Assembly (NCBI GenBank): GCA_945903795.1
Contig: CAMDPE010000005.1
Span: forward strand, 1 to 39,619
DNA: 39,619 nt
DNA from: Lutibacter flavus
GTDB lineage: Bacteria > Bacteroidota > Bacteroidia > Flavobacteriales > Flavobacteriaceae
Direction: 5' to 3'
Numbering within the stretch: the first letter of the stretch is position 1; each line of letters starts with the position of its first letter. The position numbers were made by a program, and so were the translations under genes. Positions 7,846-17,900 of this stretch are shown here, one piece after another. Under the pieces are notes generated by a model. That model saw only the letters and a program-made list of their open reading frames with translations. It was not told the origin of the DNA and did no database searches.

Positions 7846-9807
7846 ATGATGAAAACCCGAAAACAAAAAATAATTTTAGCGACAAAAATAATTGCAGCAA
7901 CTTTTTTATTGCTGATTATCGCGTTTTTTATTTTTAGAAATGAATTATTGAAACAAACCATTGCCAAGGTTTCTTTTAAAATGGCACGCGAATACAACAG
8001 CACTTTTACTATAAAAGAAGCTTCATTTGTTGGGCTTTCGGGTTTGCGTTTTTCCAATATTGTTTTGGCTCCCAAAAAAGCAGACACGCTTTTCAACATC
8101 CACAAAATGAAAACCAGCGTCAATTTATGGCGCTTGTTATTGGGCGATGTACAATTAGGAACCTTGGAAATTGAGCAAGGTTATGTGCAATTGGTAAAAA
8201 ATAAAAATGGAAGAAATTTTGATGCTTTTCTCAAGAAAGACCAAACAATAAGTGCTGTCAACGAAAAAAGAGATTACGCCAAAGTAGCTTTTAGGCTTAT
8301 TTCGAAAGTGCTGAATTTGGTGCCAACGGATATGAAAGTAGAAAACCTTTCGTTCAGATTGGATGACAACGGCAAAAAAATCAACATTAATTTACAAAAA
8401 CTGCGATTGGTCAACAAGCAATTGGAGACTTTTATCAAAGTAGAAACTAAAGCTTTCACTCAACGAATCCGAATACAGGGTTTTGCCGACCCAAGAAACA
8501 AAAAAGCCGACATTCGTTTTTTTAATATGGATACCGGCGCCATCAGATTGCCTTATCTAGACGAAAGATTCAACCTGAAATCGAGCTTCGATTCCATTCG
8601 GATTAACATTCAAAACATAAACAAATCGGGAGGAAAATTGCATCTTGACGGTTTTGCTTCGATTGCCAATTTGATGATTAATCACAAAAGAATTGCCAAT
8701 AAAGATGTGGTAGTCAAAAATGCCAAATTTGACTTTAGATTTCTATTGGGTTCTGATTTTATTTCCATTGACAGCAGTTCTGTCGTACAGTTCAACAAGG
8801 TAAAATTCCATCCTTATTTGGCTTACGAAACCGAAAAGGACACTATTTACAAACTTAAAGTCGACATTCCAAAGATGAAGGCACAGGATTTCATCGTTTC
8901 TCTTCCCGATGGTTTGTTTACCCATTTTCAGGGAATGAAAGCTGAGGGCAATTTCGAATTCAAACTGGATTTTATGTTCAATAAAAACAAACCCGATCAA
9001 CTGGTTTTTGACAGTAATTTGAAAAAAGAAAATCTGCGAATTACCCATTACGGAGAAGCCAATCTTAACAAACTCAATGGAGAATTTGTGTATCGTGCAA
9101 TTATAGATAATGTTTTGCAACGACCTGTTTTGGTGGGTGCTGCAAATCCAAATTATACGCCTTTAGACCAAATTTCGCCTTATTTGCAAAAATGCGTTTT
9201 AACCTCCGAAGACCCTTCGTTTTTCACCCATCGCGGTTTTATCATTGAAGCCTTCAAACAATCGATTCTTAAAAACATTCGCACCAAGAAATTCACTCGG
9301 GGCGGAAGTACCATCAGTATGCAATTGGTCAAAAACGTGTTTCTGACCCGCGACAAAACAGTTTCCCGAAAACTGGAAGAAATTTTGTTGGTTTACATCC
9401 TTGAAAATAACCGAATCTCCTCGAAGGAAAGAATGCTTGAAGTTTATTTCAACATTATCGAATGGGGACCAAATGTTTACGGAATTGGCGAAGCTGCACA
9501 ATTCTATTTCCAGAAAAGTCCGGCCGATTTAAATTTGAAAGAATGTTTGTTTTTGGCGACCATCATACCAAAACCAAAGAAATTTATGTGGCAATTTGAC
9601 AACGCCGGAAAGCTGAAATCCTATGCAAACCAACAACAAAAATTCCTGAGCAATTTAATGTTGCGAAGAGGCCTTTTAATTGATGAAGACACCATTGGAG
9701 CATACATTCCATTGCAAATTACCGGAAATGCCCATTCGCTACTGAATTTGAAAGTGCAAGATTCTGTTGCTGTGGATTCGTTGGCCGTGGATGAACTGTT
9801 TGAGTGA
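7846..9807 (+). CDS. peptidoglycan glycosyltransferase (GT51) with AsmA-like N-terminal region
   Basis: A 653-residue membrane-anchored protein. After a short basic start there is one transmembrane helix (about residues 9-31). Residues about 50-420 resemble the repeated beta-rich AsmA/DUF748 type (short strands such as VENLSFRLDDNGKKININLQ). From about residue 430 comes a family 51 glycosyltransferase: the catalytic glutamate Glu455 in SEDPSFFTHRG, then RGGSTISMQLVKN and a YFNIIEWGPNVYGIGEAA segment. No transpeptidase domain follows. It should polymerise lipid II glycan strands in the periplasm. I chose ATG 7846 because upstream codons belong to the inverted repeat; ATG 7849 is equally possible. 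Confidence 0.85.
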   Translation: MMKTRKQKIILATKIIAATFLLLIIAFFIFRNELLKQTIAKVSFKMAREYNSTFTIKEASFVGLSGLRFSNIVLAPKKADTLFNIHKMKTSVNLWRLLLGDVQLGTLEIEQGYVQLVKNKNGRNFDAFLKKDQTISAVNEKRDYAKVAFRLISKVLNLVPTDMKVENLSFRLDDNGKKININLQKLRLVNKQLETFIKVETKAFTQRIRIQGFADPRNKKADIRFFNMDTGAIRLPYLDERFNLKSSFDSIRINIQNINKSGGKLHLDGFASIANLMINHKRIANKDVVVKNAKFDFRFLLGSDFISIDSSSVVQFNKVKFHPYLAYETEKDTIYKLKVDIPKMKAQDFIVSLPDGLFTHFQGMKAEGNFEFKLDFMFNKNKPDQLVFDSNLKKENLRITHYGEANLNKLNGEFVYRAIIDNVLQRPVLVGAANPNYTPLDQISPYLQKCVLTSEDPSFFTHRGFIIEAFKQSILKNIRTKKFTRGGSTISMQLVKNVFLTRDKTVSRKLEEILLVYILENNRISSKERMLEVYFNIIEWGPNVYGIGEAAQFYFQKSPADLNLKECLFLATIIPKPKKFMWQFDNAGKLKSYANQQQKFLSNLMLRRGLLIDEDTIGAYIPLQITGNAHSLLNLKVQDSVAVDSLAVDELFE

Positions 9808-9891
9808 TAATTAAACGCCAAAACATAAAGAAGACACGAAGACTAAAGGGTTTTTAAAATCAGTTTAAACCGATTTAGAAATCCCTATGAT

Positions 9892-9913
9892 GTACGTTGC
9901 ACGAGCACCTGAG
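9892..9913 (-). repeat. fragment of the dispersed repeat
   Basis: The reverse complement, CTCAGGTGCTCGTGCAACGT and the two bases after it, resembles the hairpin part (GGTGCTCGTC then GCAACG) of the other copies. Short and weak, so it may be chance. Confidence 0.3.
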
Positions 9914-9935
9914 GGTTCCGATTTAAAAAATCATT

Positions 9936-10973
9936 TTAATAACTTGTGTCATCCAGCTCCACTTTTCCGTTAAAAGTTTTGTACAGGAATAAAAAATAGG
10001 CCGCTAGCAATGGCGCTCCAATCAGCACAATGGTTAACATAATTCCCAATGATTTTTGCGAGGAAGCAGCATTGTAAATAGTAATGCTATAAGCCGGATC
10101 AATGGTGGAAATTAATAATGTTGGATATAACTGAAATGCAACCAGCATCAACAAAAAAGCCATTGTTAAGGAAGAAAACACCAATGCCTGAAAATATTTC
10201 TTTTTTGATACCAAACGCGGAACATTTGCTACCGCCAGAAAGGATAAAATCGGAATAATGAAAAACAAAGGGTTTTCTTTAAAATTATCTGTTACCCCAG
10301 GAATAAATATTAGCGTATATAAGGTTGTTATTGAAAAACTGACGATAAAAAACAGCATTCCTTTTTTCAATAAAAATGTCAATCGCGTGTGCAATTTACC
10401 TTCTGTTTTTAACAACAGAAAAATAGCGCCCTGTGTCATAAAAATAGAAAGGGTTGTAAATCCGACCATCAAGGCATACGGACTTAAAAAGGCAAAGAAA
10501 ATGCCGCCTTTATAACTGTAATTTGCACCTATTTCAAAACCCTGCAATACGTTTCCCAGCACAACTCCCAATAAAAAAGCAATTAAAACATTAGATGCTG
10601 AGTAAACAATATCCCAGGTTTTTCGCCACCACAGCATTTTTTCGGCACTTCTGAATTTTATGGATGCTGAGCGTAAAACCAATAATATTAAAAATAACAT
10701 AAAAGGAATATACATGGTTGAAAGCATGGTAGCATACATCACAGGAAAACCGGCGAACAAAGCACCGCCTCCAATAATTAACCACACCTGATTGGCATCC
10801 CAAAGCGGGCCGATTGCATGGATGGCAATTCTTCGGCTTTCATCTTGCTTAAAAAATAAATGCCAGGCGCCTGCGCCATAATCAAATCCTTCTAAAATAG
10901 CATAACCCGAGAATAACAAGCCAACTACCAAATACCAAAGTGTGGGATAATCTATGCCTAAAAATGTTTCCAT
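9936..10973 (-). CDS. cydB: cytochrome bd ubiquinol oxidase subunit II
   Basis: The second integral subunit of cytochrome bd, a high-affinity, proton-motive but non-pumping terminal oxidase of the inner membrane. The 345-residue protein has about eight transmembrane helices and the CydB N-terminal signature LEGFDYGAGAWHL (about residues 28-40), then IGPLWDANQVWLI. It is shorter than E. coli CydB (379) but intact. It begins 11 nt after cydA, in the same operon. No cydX-like peptide was recognised. Confidence 0.94.
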   Translation of the reverse strand: METFLGIDYPTLWYLVVGLLFSGYAILEGFDYGAGAWHLFFKQDESRRIAIHAIGPLWDANQVWLIIGGGALFAGFPVMYATMLSTMYIPFMLFLILLVLRSASIKFRSAEKMLWWRKTWDIVYSASNVLIAFLLGVVLGNVLQGFEIGANYSYKGGIFFAFLSPYALMVGFTTLSIFMTQGAIFLLLKTEGKLHTRLTFLLKKGMLFFIVSFSITTLYTLIFIPGVTDNFKENPLFFIIPILSFLAVANVPRLVSKKKYFQALVFSSLTMAFLLMLVAFQLYPTLLISTIDPAYSITIYNAASSQKSLGIMLTIVLIGAPLLAAYFLFLYKTFNGKVELDDTSY

Positions 10974-10984
10974 ATTGCTGTAAA

Positions 10985-12334
10985 TTAACTGGTTTTTAAT
11001 TGATTTTGAGGTTTTTCATCGTAAGGGCCATGTTTAATTTTTTTATTTAAGGAATATAAAAACAACACAAATAGCAAGGAATACACCACTAAAAATAAAA
11101 TTAATGAAAACAATATTTGATTCGCAGAAACGGCTTGCGAAAATCCTTCACTGGTTCTTAAATGACCATAAACAATCCAAGGCTGCCTTCCCATTTCTGC
11201 TGCAAACCAGCCTGCCTGATTGGCAATTTGGGGCAATAAAACGGAAAAGGAAAAAATCCACATTAGCCATTTGGTTTCAAATAATTTCCCTCGCCACCAT
11301 AAAAAACAGGCATAAAAAGAAATTGCGATTAAAAACATGCCAATAGAAACCATGATATGATAAAATTGAAAAACGGCATTTACCTGACCAGGCCGATCTT
11401 CTTCCGGAAAAGCATTTAAACCGGTGATAGGCTCTTTAAAATCCTGATGCACTAAAAATGACAATCCGCCAGGAAGCCCCAAACCGGTAACTTCTTGCTT
11501 TTCATTGTCTACCCAACCAAACAAATACAAATCGGCTGGTGCAGATATGTCGTAATGACCTTCCATCGCCGCCAATTTAGCCGGTTGATTCACTGCAACG
11601 CCAGCAGCAGAACTATGGCCAGAAATTAATTGTGTAAAAGAAACTACGGTTGCAACCACCAAAGCTATTTTGAAAGCTATTTTTGATATTTCAACAAATT
11701 TTCCTTTACGGATATAATAGGCATGAACACTTAAAACCATAAATGCCCCTGCTAAAAAAGCGCCTTGCCAAACATGAATAATTCGGTCTACACTAGAAGG
11801 ATTAAAAACCATGGCCCAAAAATCGGTTACTTCTGCTCTGGCAAAAAAACCTTCTCCAACAATATGATAGCCTGCCGGGGTTTGTTGCCAACTATTCGCC
11901 ACTACAATCCAAACTGCCGAAAACATAGAACCCAAAAAAACACCAATGGTTGATATAAAATGCACTTTAGGCGAAACCCTATTCCAGCCAAAAATTAATA
12001 TTCCTAAAAAAGTACTTTCTAATCCGAAGGCAAACAAACCTTCAGCTGCCAAAGCGCTTCCAAAAATATCTCCTACATATCTGGAATAAACTGCCCAATT
12101 GGTACCAAATTCAAACTCCATGATAATTCCTGTGGCAACACCTATTCCAAATATGATAGCAAAAATTTTCAACCAAAACTTTGTTAAAAGTTCATATTCT
12201 TTTTTTCCTGTTTTTAGATACAGGCCTTCCATAATCACCATAATTAAACCAATTCCAATACTTAACGGAGGATAGATATAATGAAAGGCAATGGTGAAAG
12301 CAAACTGAATTCGGGCTAATATTTCAACATCCAT
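10985..12334 (-). CDS. cydA: cytochrome bd ubiquinol oxidase subunit I
   Basis: The haem-binding subunit of cytochrome bd. Haem ligands are visible at expected places: His18 in FAFTIAFHYIYP, His187 in RIIHVWQG and Met328 in FYHIMVSIG. Glu98 and Glu106 match the conserved acidic pair. The quinol-binding loop after NQPAKLAAMEGHY is short, and the whole protein is 449 residues against 522 in E. coli, so it belongs to the short Q-loop class typical of Bacteroidota. First gene of the cydAB operon. It supports micro-oxic respiration or resistance to respiratory inhibitors. Confidence 0.95.
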   Translation of the reverse strand: MDVEILARIQFAFTIAFHYIYPPLSIGIGLIMVIMEGLYLKTGKKEYELLTKFWLKIFAIIFGIGVATGIIMEFEFGTNWAVYSRYVGDIFGSALAAEGLFAFGLESTFLGILIFGWNRVSPKVHFISTIGVFLGSMFSAVWIVVANSWQQTPAGYHIVGEGFFARAEVTDFWAMVFNPSSVDRIIHVWQGAFLAGAFMVLSVHAYYIRKGKFVEISKIAFKIALVVATVVSFTQLISGHSSAAGVAVNQPAKLAAMEGHYDISAPADLYLFGWVDNEKQEVTGLGLPGGLSFLVHQDFKEPITGLNAFPEEDRPGQVNAVFQFYHIMVSIGMFLIAISFYACFLWWRGKLFETKWLMWIFSFSVLLPQIANQAGWFAAEMGRQPWIVYGHLRTSEGFSQAVSANQILFSLILFLVVYSLLFVLFLYSLNKKIKHGPYDEKPQNQLKTS

Positions 12335-12354
12335 GAGTGTAAGATTATAGTAAA

Positions 12355-12362
12355 CAAATTTA
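12355..12362 (-). promoter_or_regulatory. candidate -7 box of cydAB
   Basis: On the minus strand this reads TAAATTTG, an exact TAnnTTTG match, 20 nt before the cydA start codon. No clear -33 TTTG lies at the usual distance, so an activator may be needed or the match may be chance. Confidence 0.4.
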
Positions 12363-12563
12363 AGGCTTTAATTATGCTTTAAATGAATTTACTTTGATTA
12401 ATTAGAAAGGAAGTTTTAGAATTGCGGTCGGCTATAAAAAGGACGGTTAAGGTTGTGTTTTTTTGTTTTTGCAGATTTGTAAATCGTATCCTCTTATTGT
12501 GCTTGAAGCCAATGTCCAAAGAAAACAGCATAAGTCAAAAAAAGAAAATTTTAAATGAAGAAA

Positions 12564-12908
12564 TTACAGCAGGTTTGTTGCAACAAGAAAAATATAGGTG
12601 TTTAAAAACATAAATAATAAAGCAGGCAATGAAACCCAAATACTGTCTTTTATATACAAACGTGTCATAAAGCCAAGCAGCATCAACAAAGCCAATCCGG
12701 CAGAAGAAATTAACAGCAAAAAGGGAACAAATAAACCTAACAACAGTCCTAAACCGCCGGTAATTTCTAAAACAGCGGTTAGTGCTGCTACTTTTTCCAG
12801 TCCAAATCGTTTAAATTCGGCTTTCATAATAGGGGAAGTGAAATAAGTTACCCCATAATATAAAAACGAAATTCCCGAAAAAATAATAAGAATTTGCAGT
12901 ACGCCCAT
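12564..12908 (-). CDS. DoxX-like small membrane protein
   Basis: A 114-residue protein with four predicted transmembrane helices and the DoxX-family layout: an early FLYYGVTYFTSP-type region, then KRFGLEKVAALTAVLEITGGLGLLLG. DoxX-type proteins occur in respiratory and redox contexts, but this subfamily has no assigned reaction. It begins 2 nt after its paralogue at 12911-13255, shares length and the closing ATNLL/AANLL, and so is one half of a duplicated pair. An operon link to cydAB is unlikely given the 229-nt gap. Confidence 0.75.
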   Translation of the reverse strand: MGVLQILIIFSGISFLYYGVTYFTSPIMKAEFKRFGLEKVAALTAVLEITGGLGLLLGLFVPFLLLISSAGLALLMLLGFMTRLYIKDSIWVSLPALLFMFLNTYIFLVATNLL

Positions 12909-12910
12909 TC

Positions 12911-13255
12911 CTAAAGCAGGTTTGCCGCTGCTAAAGCAATATAAGCACTAATCATTAAAAGCACAAATGATGGCAATCGTTTTATCAAAGGGTTTTTTGC
13001 CTGAAAATGAAAATACTGTGCCGCTATCATCAAAACGCCCATAAGGATTGCAGGTATCAGCACGAGTTCGGAATGCCAGATTCCTACAACCAGTAAGGTT
13101 GATAACACCAGTTTTGCTGCGCCCACCATGGTGCGGGTAAGATTGCTTAAGCCATATTGTTTAAACTCTTTTACAATATTTTCAAATCGAAAAATCCATA
13201 CATAGCCTACAGAAACAGCAAGCACTAATTGCGCAATCATTGTAATGTTTTCCAT
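12911..13255 (-). CDS. DoxX-like small membrane protein (paralogue)
   Basis: A 114-residue, four-helix membrane protein paralogous to the following gene. FRFENIVKEFKQYGLSNLTR aligns with the ITSPIMKAEFKRFGLEKV-type loop of its neighbour, followed by the second helix with VGAAKLVLSTLLVVG. First gene of a two-gene operon. Two homologous four-helix units of equal length might form a heterodimer; this is inference. Function unknown. Confidence 0.72.
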   Translation of the reverse strand: MENITMIAQLVLAVSVGYVWIFRFENIVKEFKQYGLSNLTRTMVGAAKLVLSTLLVVGIWHSELVLIPAILMGVLMIAAQYFHFQAKNPLIKRLPSFVLLMISAYIALAAANLL

Positions 13256-13400
13256 AACTTTTTTGTTTTATTTTTAGGTTTTAAGCTGCTTATCGGAAAA
13301 TACCTGATTTTTACGAGGATGCACTTATTTCCAGTAAAAGTAAGGAACAAAATTGTATTTTCATCGACTTTGGTTTCTTAAAGAATTTTTAACTTGCCAA

Positions 13401-13464
13401 CTCGTCTGGTACTCTTCACAGATGAGCACTCCTCTGGTGCTCGTCTTCAATGAGTACCTTCTTA
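13401..13464. repeat. dispersed intergenic repeat, head-to-head half copies
   Basis: An inverted half copy (GGTACTCTTCACAGATGAGC, from 13408) runs directly into a direct half copy (CCTCTGGTGCTCGTCTTCAA then TGAGTACCTT). Only the hairpin part is present; the AAATTAG and GTTTGCAACG parts of longer copies are missing. Confidence 0.6.
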
Positions 13465-13572
13465 TTTTAACGCCGCTTGGTTTGATGGTTTGGTTGTTAA
13501 AATCCGATATAATAAGTTCTTCCGGAATTGTTGGACACATGTTTTTTTCCTTTATTTAAAGAACTTGCATTG

Positions 13573-13836
13573 ATGGAAAAAGACTTACCGCTAAGAATAT
13601 TATTGCAGAAAAGGAAATTTGGAAAATGGTAATTTTGGGAAGCAGAATTGGGTGTTTTAAAGAACTGTATTTTAAACAATGATGGATTTATTTTTGCAAT
13701 AAACAACGAAAAAGAATTACAGGATTTACTTGGAACTCATACTTTTTACTTGGGTGATTTCGAAATTAATTTTCTGATGACAGTATACAAATTTCAGATT
13801 TCTGTTATAAACCAAGCGAAAAAGGACTTAAGTTAA
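13573..13836 (+). pseudogene. possible decayed ORF, unknown
   Basis: An ATG at 13573 opens a frame that meets one TAA at 13630 (MEKDLPLRILLQKRKFGKW, stop) and then stays open in the same frame to 13836 (for example ILNNDGFIFAINNEKELQDL). The continuity across a single stop suggests a small gene broken by a point mutation. I recognise no family, and it could be a chance frame in AT-rich DNA. Confidence 0.25.
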
Positions 13837-13849
13837 AACATAAGTCCTT
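13822..13849. terminator. hairpin, possible terminator of the SprF/adhesin operon
   Basis: Perfect 9-bp stem AAGGACTTA / TAAGTCCTT with a 10-nt loop. A run of four A precedes it on the plus strand, so as a terminator it would fit minus-strand transcription arriving from the SprF gene, about 140 nt upstream. The T-run is weak. Confidence 0.4.
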
Positions 13850-13988
13850 GATTTGTAAGTAGACTATCTATGGAATCTTATATTTTACGGCGCAGTATAT
13901 TACAATTATCTGAATGGTTTTTCATACAAAAGGTTTATCAAAAGTTAAATCTGTTTAATAAATTACGCTATTATTTTATTTAGTATCA

Positions 13989-14966
13989 TTAAAGCTCTGC
14001 ATCAATTTGTTTTAAAGCGGCCTTATTGCTCTTCATCCAATAAAAAGGAGGTGTTCTGTTTGTAGTATTTTTACTCGTTTTGCCTAAGTTTAGGATCAAA
14101 CTAAACTCGTGCGCTCCATTATTATAATTAGAAAGATCAGATATGGTTGTGTCATAAGTATATCCTATTTTGAAATTATCTGTTAAGCGTATTTGAAACA
14201 ATCCAGAAATCGATTCATCCAACCTATGAGAAAGTCCAAATTCTAAACGGTCATTCCATAAAATACTTGCAGAAATATCTGTGGATAATGGACTTCCATT
14301 TACTGCTCGCAACATTACCGAAGGTTTTAGCTTAAACGCATCTGCTAAATCAAAAACATACCCTGATGAAATATAAAAAATCATTTCCTTGGAGGCACTT
14401 GAAACCACGGTGCTGCTGTTATCATAATGCTTGTTTTTCAAGATGTTTACAGTAGAAACACTTGCATAAAACTTATCTGTGTAATAAAAAGCTCCTGCTC
14501 CAATATTTGGATTAAATTCATTTAGATTTTCATTAAACAGGGCATCGTTTTCAATGCCCAAACTCATCAAATCTACATTTAAAAAACTTCCGCCTGCTTT
14601 TAATCCAAAAGCTAATGTAGCATTCTCTGAAGCTTCTATGGAATAAGAAAAATCTGCAAAGACATGGGTTTCATTTAGTACATATACCTTATCATTGACA
14701 ACAGAAAAGCCTAATCCCACATTTTTTCCTGCAGGTCCGTGAATTGAAAATGTTTGTGTTTCTGGTCCGCCAGCTTCTCCTGCCCACTGACTTCGAACGT
14801 TAGCCGTGGCTGTAAAAAGACCATGGCTTCCGGAATAGGCGGGGTTGATTAAACTAAAGTTATTGTAATACTGAGTGTATAACGGATCTTGTTGTCCATA
14901 ACTATCCAGTGCTATAAAAAGTACAGATAATAGCAGTATATTTTTGATTTTTATGTTGAATTTCAT
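13989..14966 (-). CDS. PorP/SprF family type IX secretion-associated membrane protein
   Basis: A 325-residue outer-membrane beta-barrel-like protein with a signal peptide ending near SYGQQ. It has the PorP/SprF N-terminal signature DPLYTQYYNNFSLINPAYSG (residues about 27-46), then alternating beta strands. SprF of Flavobacterium johnsoniae is needed for SprB to reach the surface, and genes of this family usually lie directly downstream of a large adhesin with a gliding-motility C-terminal domain. That is the case here: the gene follows the 1953-residue protein after 10 nt, so it is probably its dedicated partner for export or anchoring. Confidence 0.9.
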   Translation of the reverse strand: MKFNIKIKNILLLSVLFIALDSYGQQDPLYTQYYNNFSLINPAYSGSHGLFTATANVRSQWAGEAGGPETQTFSIHGPAGKNVGLGFSVVNDKVYVLNETHVFADFSYSIEASENATLAFGLKAGGSFLNVDLMSLGIENDALFNENLNEFNPNIGAGAFYYTDKFYASVSTVNILKNKHYDNSSTVVSSASKEMIFYISSGYVFDLADAFKLKPSVMLRAVNGSPLSTDISASILWNDRLEFGLSHRLDESISGLFQIRLTDNFKIGYTYDTTISDLSNYNNGAHEFSLILNLGKTSKNTTNRTPPFYWMKSNKAALKQIDAEL

Positions 14967-14976
14967 GTTGTTTTTT

Positions 14977-17900
14977 TTAATAATTGATATAAACCCATCC
15001 TTTTAATATTTTACTTCCTCCGTTTATGCTTAACACATAATAGTAAGGTGCGGCTGGTAATTTTTGTGTTTTACCTGTGGAAACACCATCCCAATAATTT
15101 TGATAATTTTTGGATTCATATACTTTATTTCCATATCGATTGTATACTTCAATACTGTTGTTTGGATAATTTTGAAGTCCGGCAATGATAAATTCATCAT
15201 TGATGCCATCTCCGTTTGGAGAGAATCCTTTAGGTGTTTCCAAACCTCCATCATCACAAATATCTCCAATACCATTGCGGTCTATATCTGCCTGATCTAA
15301 ATTAGGAGTTGTAGGACAATTGTCAATTGCATTTGATATGCCATCGCCATCCATATCTTCATTTTCACCCGAAATGCCATCGCCATTAACATCACCTGCA
15401 ACTTCACCATTGCCGATATAAGCATCCCCATTTGTGTCACCTGCAAGTTCCGTTCCTTCAATTTTGTTATCCCCATTAATATCACCTGCAATTTCGGGAG
15501 CGGTAATTATTCCATCCCCATCTGTATCACCTGCAATTTCAGGAGCGGTAATCGTTCCATTACCATCAAGATCACCAGCTATTTCAACATCGTCAATAAT
15601 TCCATTACCATTTGTGTCTCCAGCAATTCCACCTTCATCTATATTTCCATCACCATTTGTATCACCTGCTACTTCCTCATCAGCTATAATTCCATCTCCA
15701 CTGGTGTCTCCAGTAATTTCACCGTCACCAATAATTCCATCACCATCGATGTCTCCGGTAATTTCACTATCACAAATAATTCCATCCCCATTTTTATCAC
15801 CTGCAATTTCGGTAGCGGTAATTGTTCCATTACCATCAAGATCACCAGCTATTTCATCATTACCAATAATTCCGTCACCATTCGTGTCTCCAATAATTTC
15901 GCCATCACCAATAATTCCATCTCCATTTGTATCACCTGCAATTTCGGGAGCGGTAATTGTTCCATTACCATCACCATCACCTGAGATTTCACCATTACCA
16001 ATAATTCCATCCCCATTTATGTCTCCAGTAATTTCAGGAGCGGTAATTGTACCATCGCCATTCACATCACCGGCAATTTCGGGAGCGGTAATTGTTCCAT
16101 TTCCATCAAGATCACCTGCAATTTCACCGTCACCAATAATTCCATCCCCATTTCTGTCTCCTGCAATTCCACCTGCATCTATATTTCCATCACCATTTGT
16201 ATCACCTGCTACTTCCTCATCAGCTATTATTCCATCGCCACTGGTGTCTCCAGTAATTTCACCGTCACCAATAATTCCATCCCCGTTGATGTCTCCTGTA
16301 ATTTCACCGTCACCAATAATTCCATCCCCATTTGTATCACCTGCAATTTCACCATCATCTATTATTCCATCACCATTGGTGTCACCAGTAATTTCACTAT
16401 CACCAATAATTCCATCACCATTGGTGTCACCAGTAATTTCGCCATCTTCAATTTTACCATCCCCATTTGTATCACCTGCAATTTCGGGAGAGGTAATTGT
16501 TCCATCCCCATTTGTATCACCTGCAATTTCGGGAGATGTAATTTTTCCATCACCATCACCATCACCAGCTATTTCATCATCACCAATAATTCCATCCCCA
16601 TTTGTGTCTCCAGTAATTTCAGGAGCGGTAATTTTACCATCACCATTCACATCACCTGCAATTTCGGGAGCGGTAATAATTCCGTCTCTGTTCTTGTCAC
16701 CTGCAAATGCATCGATTGTAAGAATCCCATTTACAAAATCAAACGAGTAATTTTTTGATAAACCACCAGAAACTGTAATTGTATAGTCTCCTGGTAAACT
16801 TGTTGTACTTGCACTTGTTTCAGCCAATGGTAATTGTAAAAGATCTGATGCAGTTTCATTGATTACAAAACCTTCATAAGTCCATGTAAGCTCAGGATTT
16901 ATTTTACTGAACAATCTACTTTTATTTTCAGCTGTTACTTTTAAAATTGCTTTAGTTACATTCAAAACACCATTTTCAAGAATAAAAGTATAGTTTTCAG
17001 CACTGCCTCCCGATAAGGAAACAGTATATTCTCCAACGATACTTGTTGAATTGGCGAGACACGAAATTTGCGGAATGGTTATATTTTGTATTGTTTCACT
17101 TCCAATAAATCCACTATATGTTATTGTGAACTCAGGATTTTCGCTTCCATAAACTCTTGATTTACTATCGGCTGTTATTCCTAAAATTGCAGCAGTTATA
17201 TTTGCTGAACTTACTATAGGCTGAGCCATTAATTGATAGTTAGCGGCATCAGCTCCTGACAATGCATAAGCTATGGCAGTTACCGTTTTTCCTGTTTCTT
17301 TATTCTTATCAGAAAAAGTACCAGATCCGGCAATAATTGAGACGTCATCAGTTCCCTGAATTACAACAAGTGATCCTCCACTTAAAGCGGCCACTGTATT
17401 AGCATCATAAACCTTATTGGCAGCTGTAACACCTTCAATGGTAAGAGGTGCCGAAGTAATATTTGCTGAAGTTACAATTGGCTGAGCTATTAATTGATAG
17501 TTACCGGCATCAGCTCCTGACAATGCATAAGCTATGGCAGTTACCGGTTTTCCGGTTCCAATAGTTTTATTCGCAAACGAACCTGATCCGGCAATAATCG
17601 AGACATCATCACTTCCCTGAATTACAACAAGTGATCCTCCACTTAAAGCAGCAACTTTAGTGGCATCATAAACCTTATTGGCAGCTTTAACACCTACAAT
17701 CGTAAGTGGTGCTGCAGTTATATTTGCTGAAGTTACTACAGGTTGTGCGATAAGCATATAGTTGTGGGCTTCAGTTCCGGTTATCTGATAACGTGAAGCC
17801 GTTACTGATTTTACGTTTCCGATAGTCTTGTTTGCAAAAGCACCTGTTCCTAGAACGATGGTCACCACATCGCTTCCAAGCACACCAACTAGTGATCCGC

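Larger units (their letters stand above)
13256..13988. other. long intergenic stretch with repeat pair and decayed ORF
   Basis: It holds a head-to-head pair of the dispersed repeat (13401-13464), a broken reading frame (13573-13836) and a hairpin (13822-13849). Nothing else was recognised. It separates the DoxX pair from the SprF/adhesin operon and looks like degraded accessory DNA. Confidence 0.5.

Noticed and set aside
12422-12613. 63-codon plus-strand ORF between cydA and the DoxX-like genes
   Set aside because: Basic, low-complexity peptide that runs into the 3' end of the DoxX-like gene; no family resemblance.
13353-13559. 68-codon plus-strand ORF
   Set aside because: It reads through the head-to-head dispersed repeat; codons come from the repeat and AT-rich flank.
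15355-16704. Regular 45-bp repeats resembling a CRISPR array
   Set aside because: Units are contiguous, without unique spacers, and lie in frame inside a large coding sequence.
15434-16750. 438-codon plus-strand ORF rich in Ser, Pro and Ile across the adhesin repeat array
   Set aside because: It is the antisense shadow of the 45-bp coding repeats: a period divisible by three without stops on one strand gives a long repetitive frame on the other. It has no signal peptide and no plausible start context.
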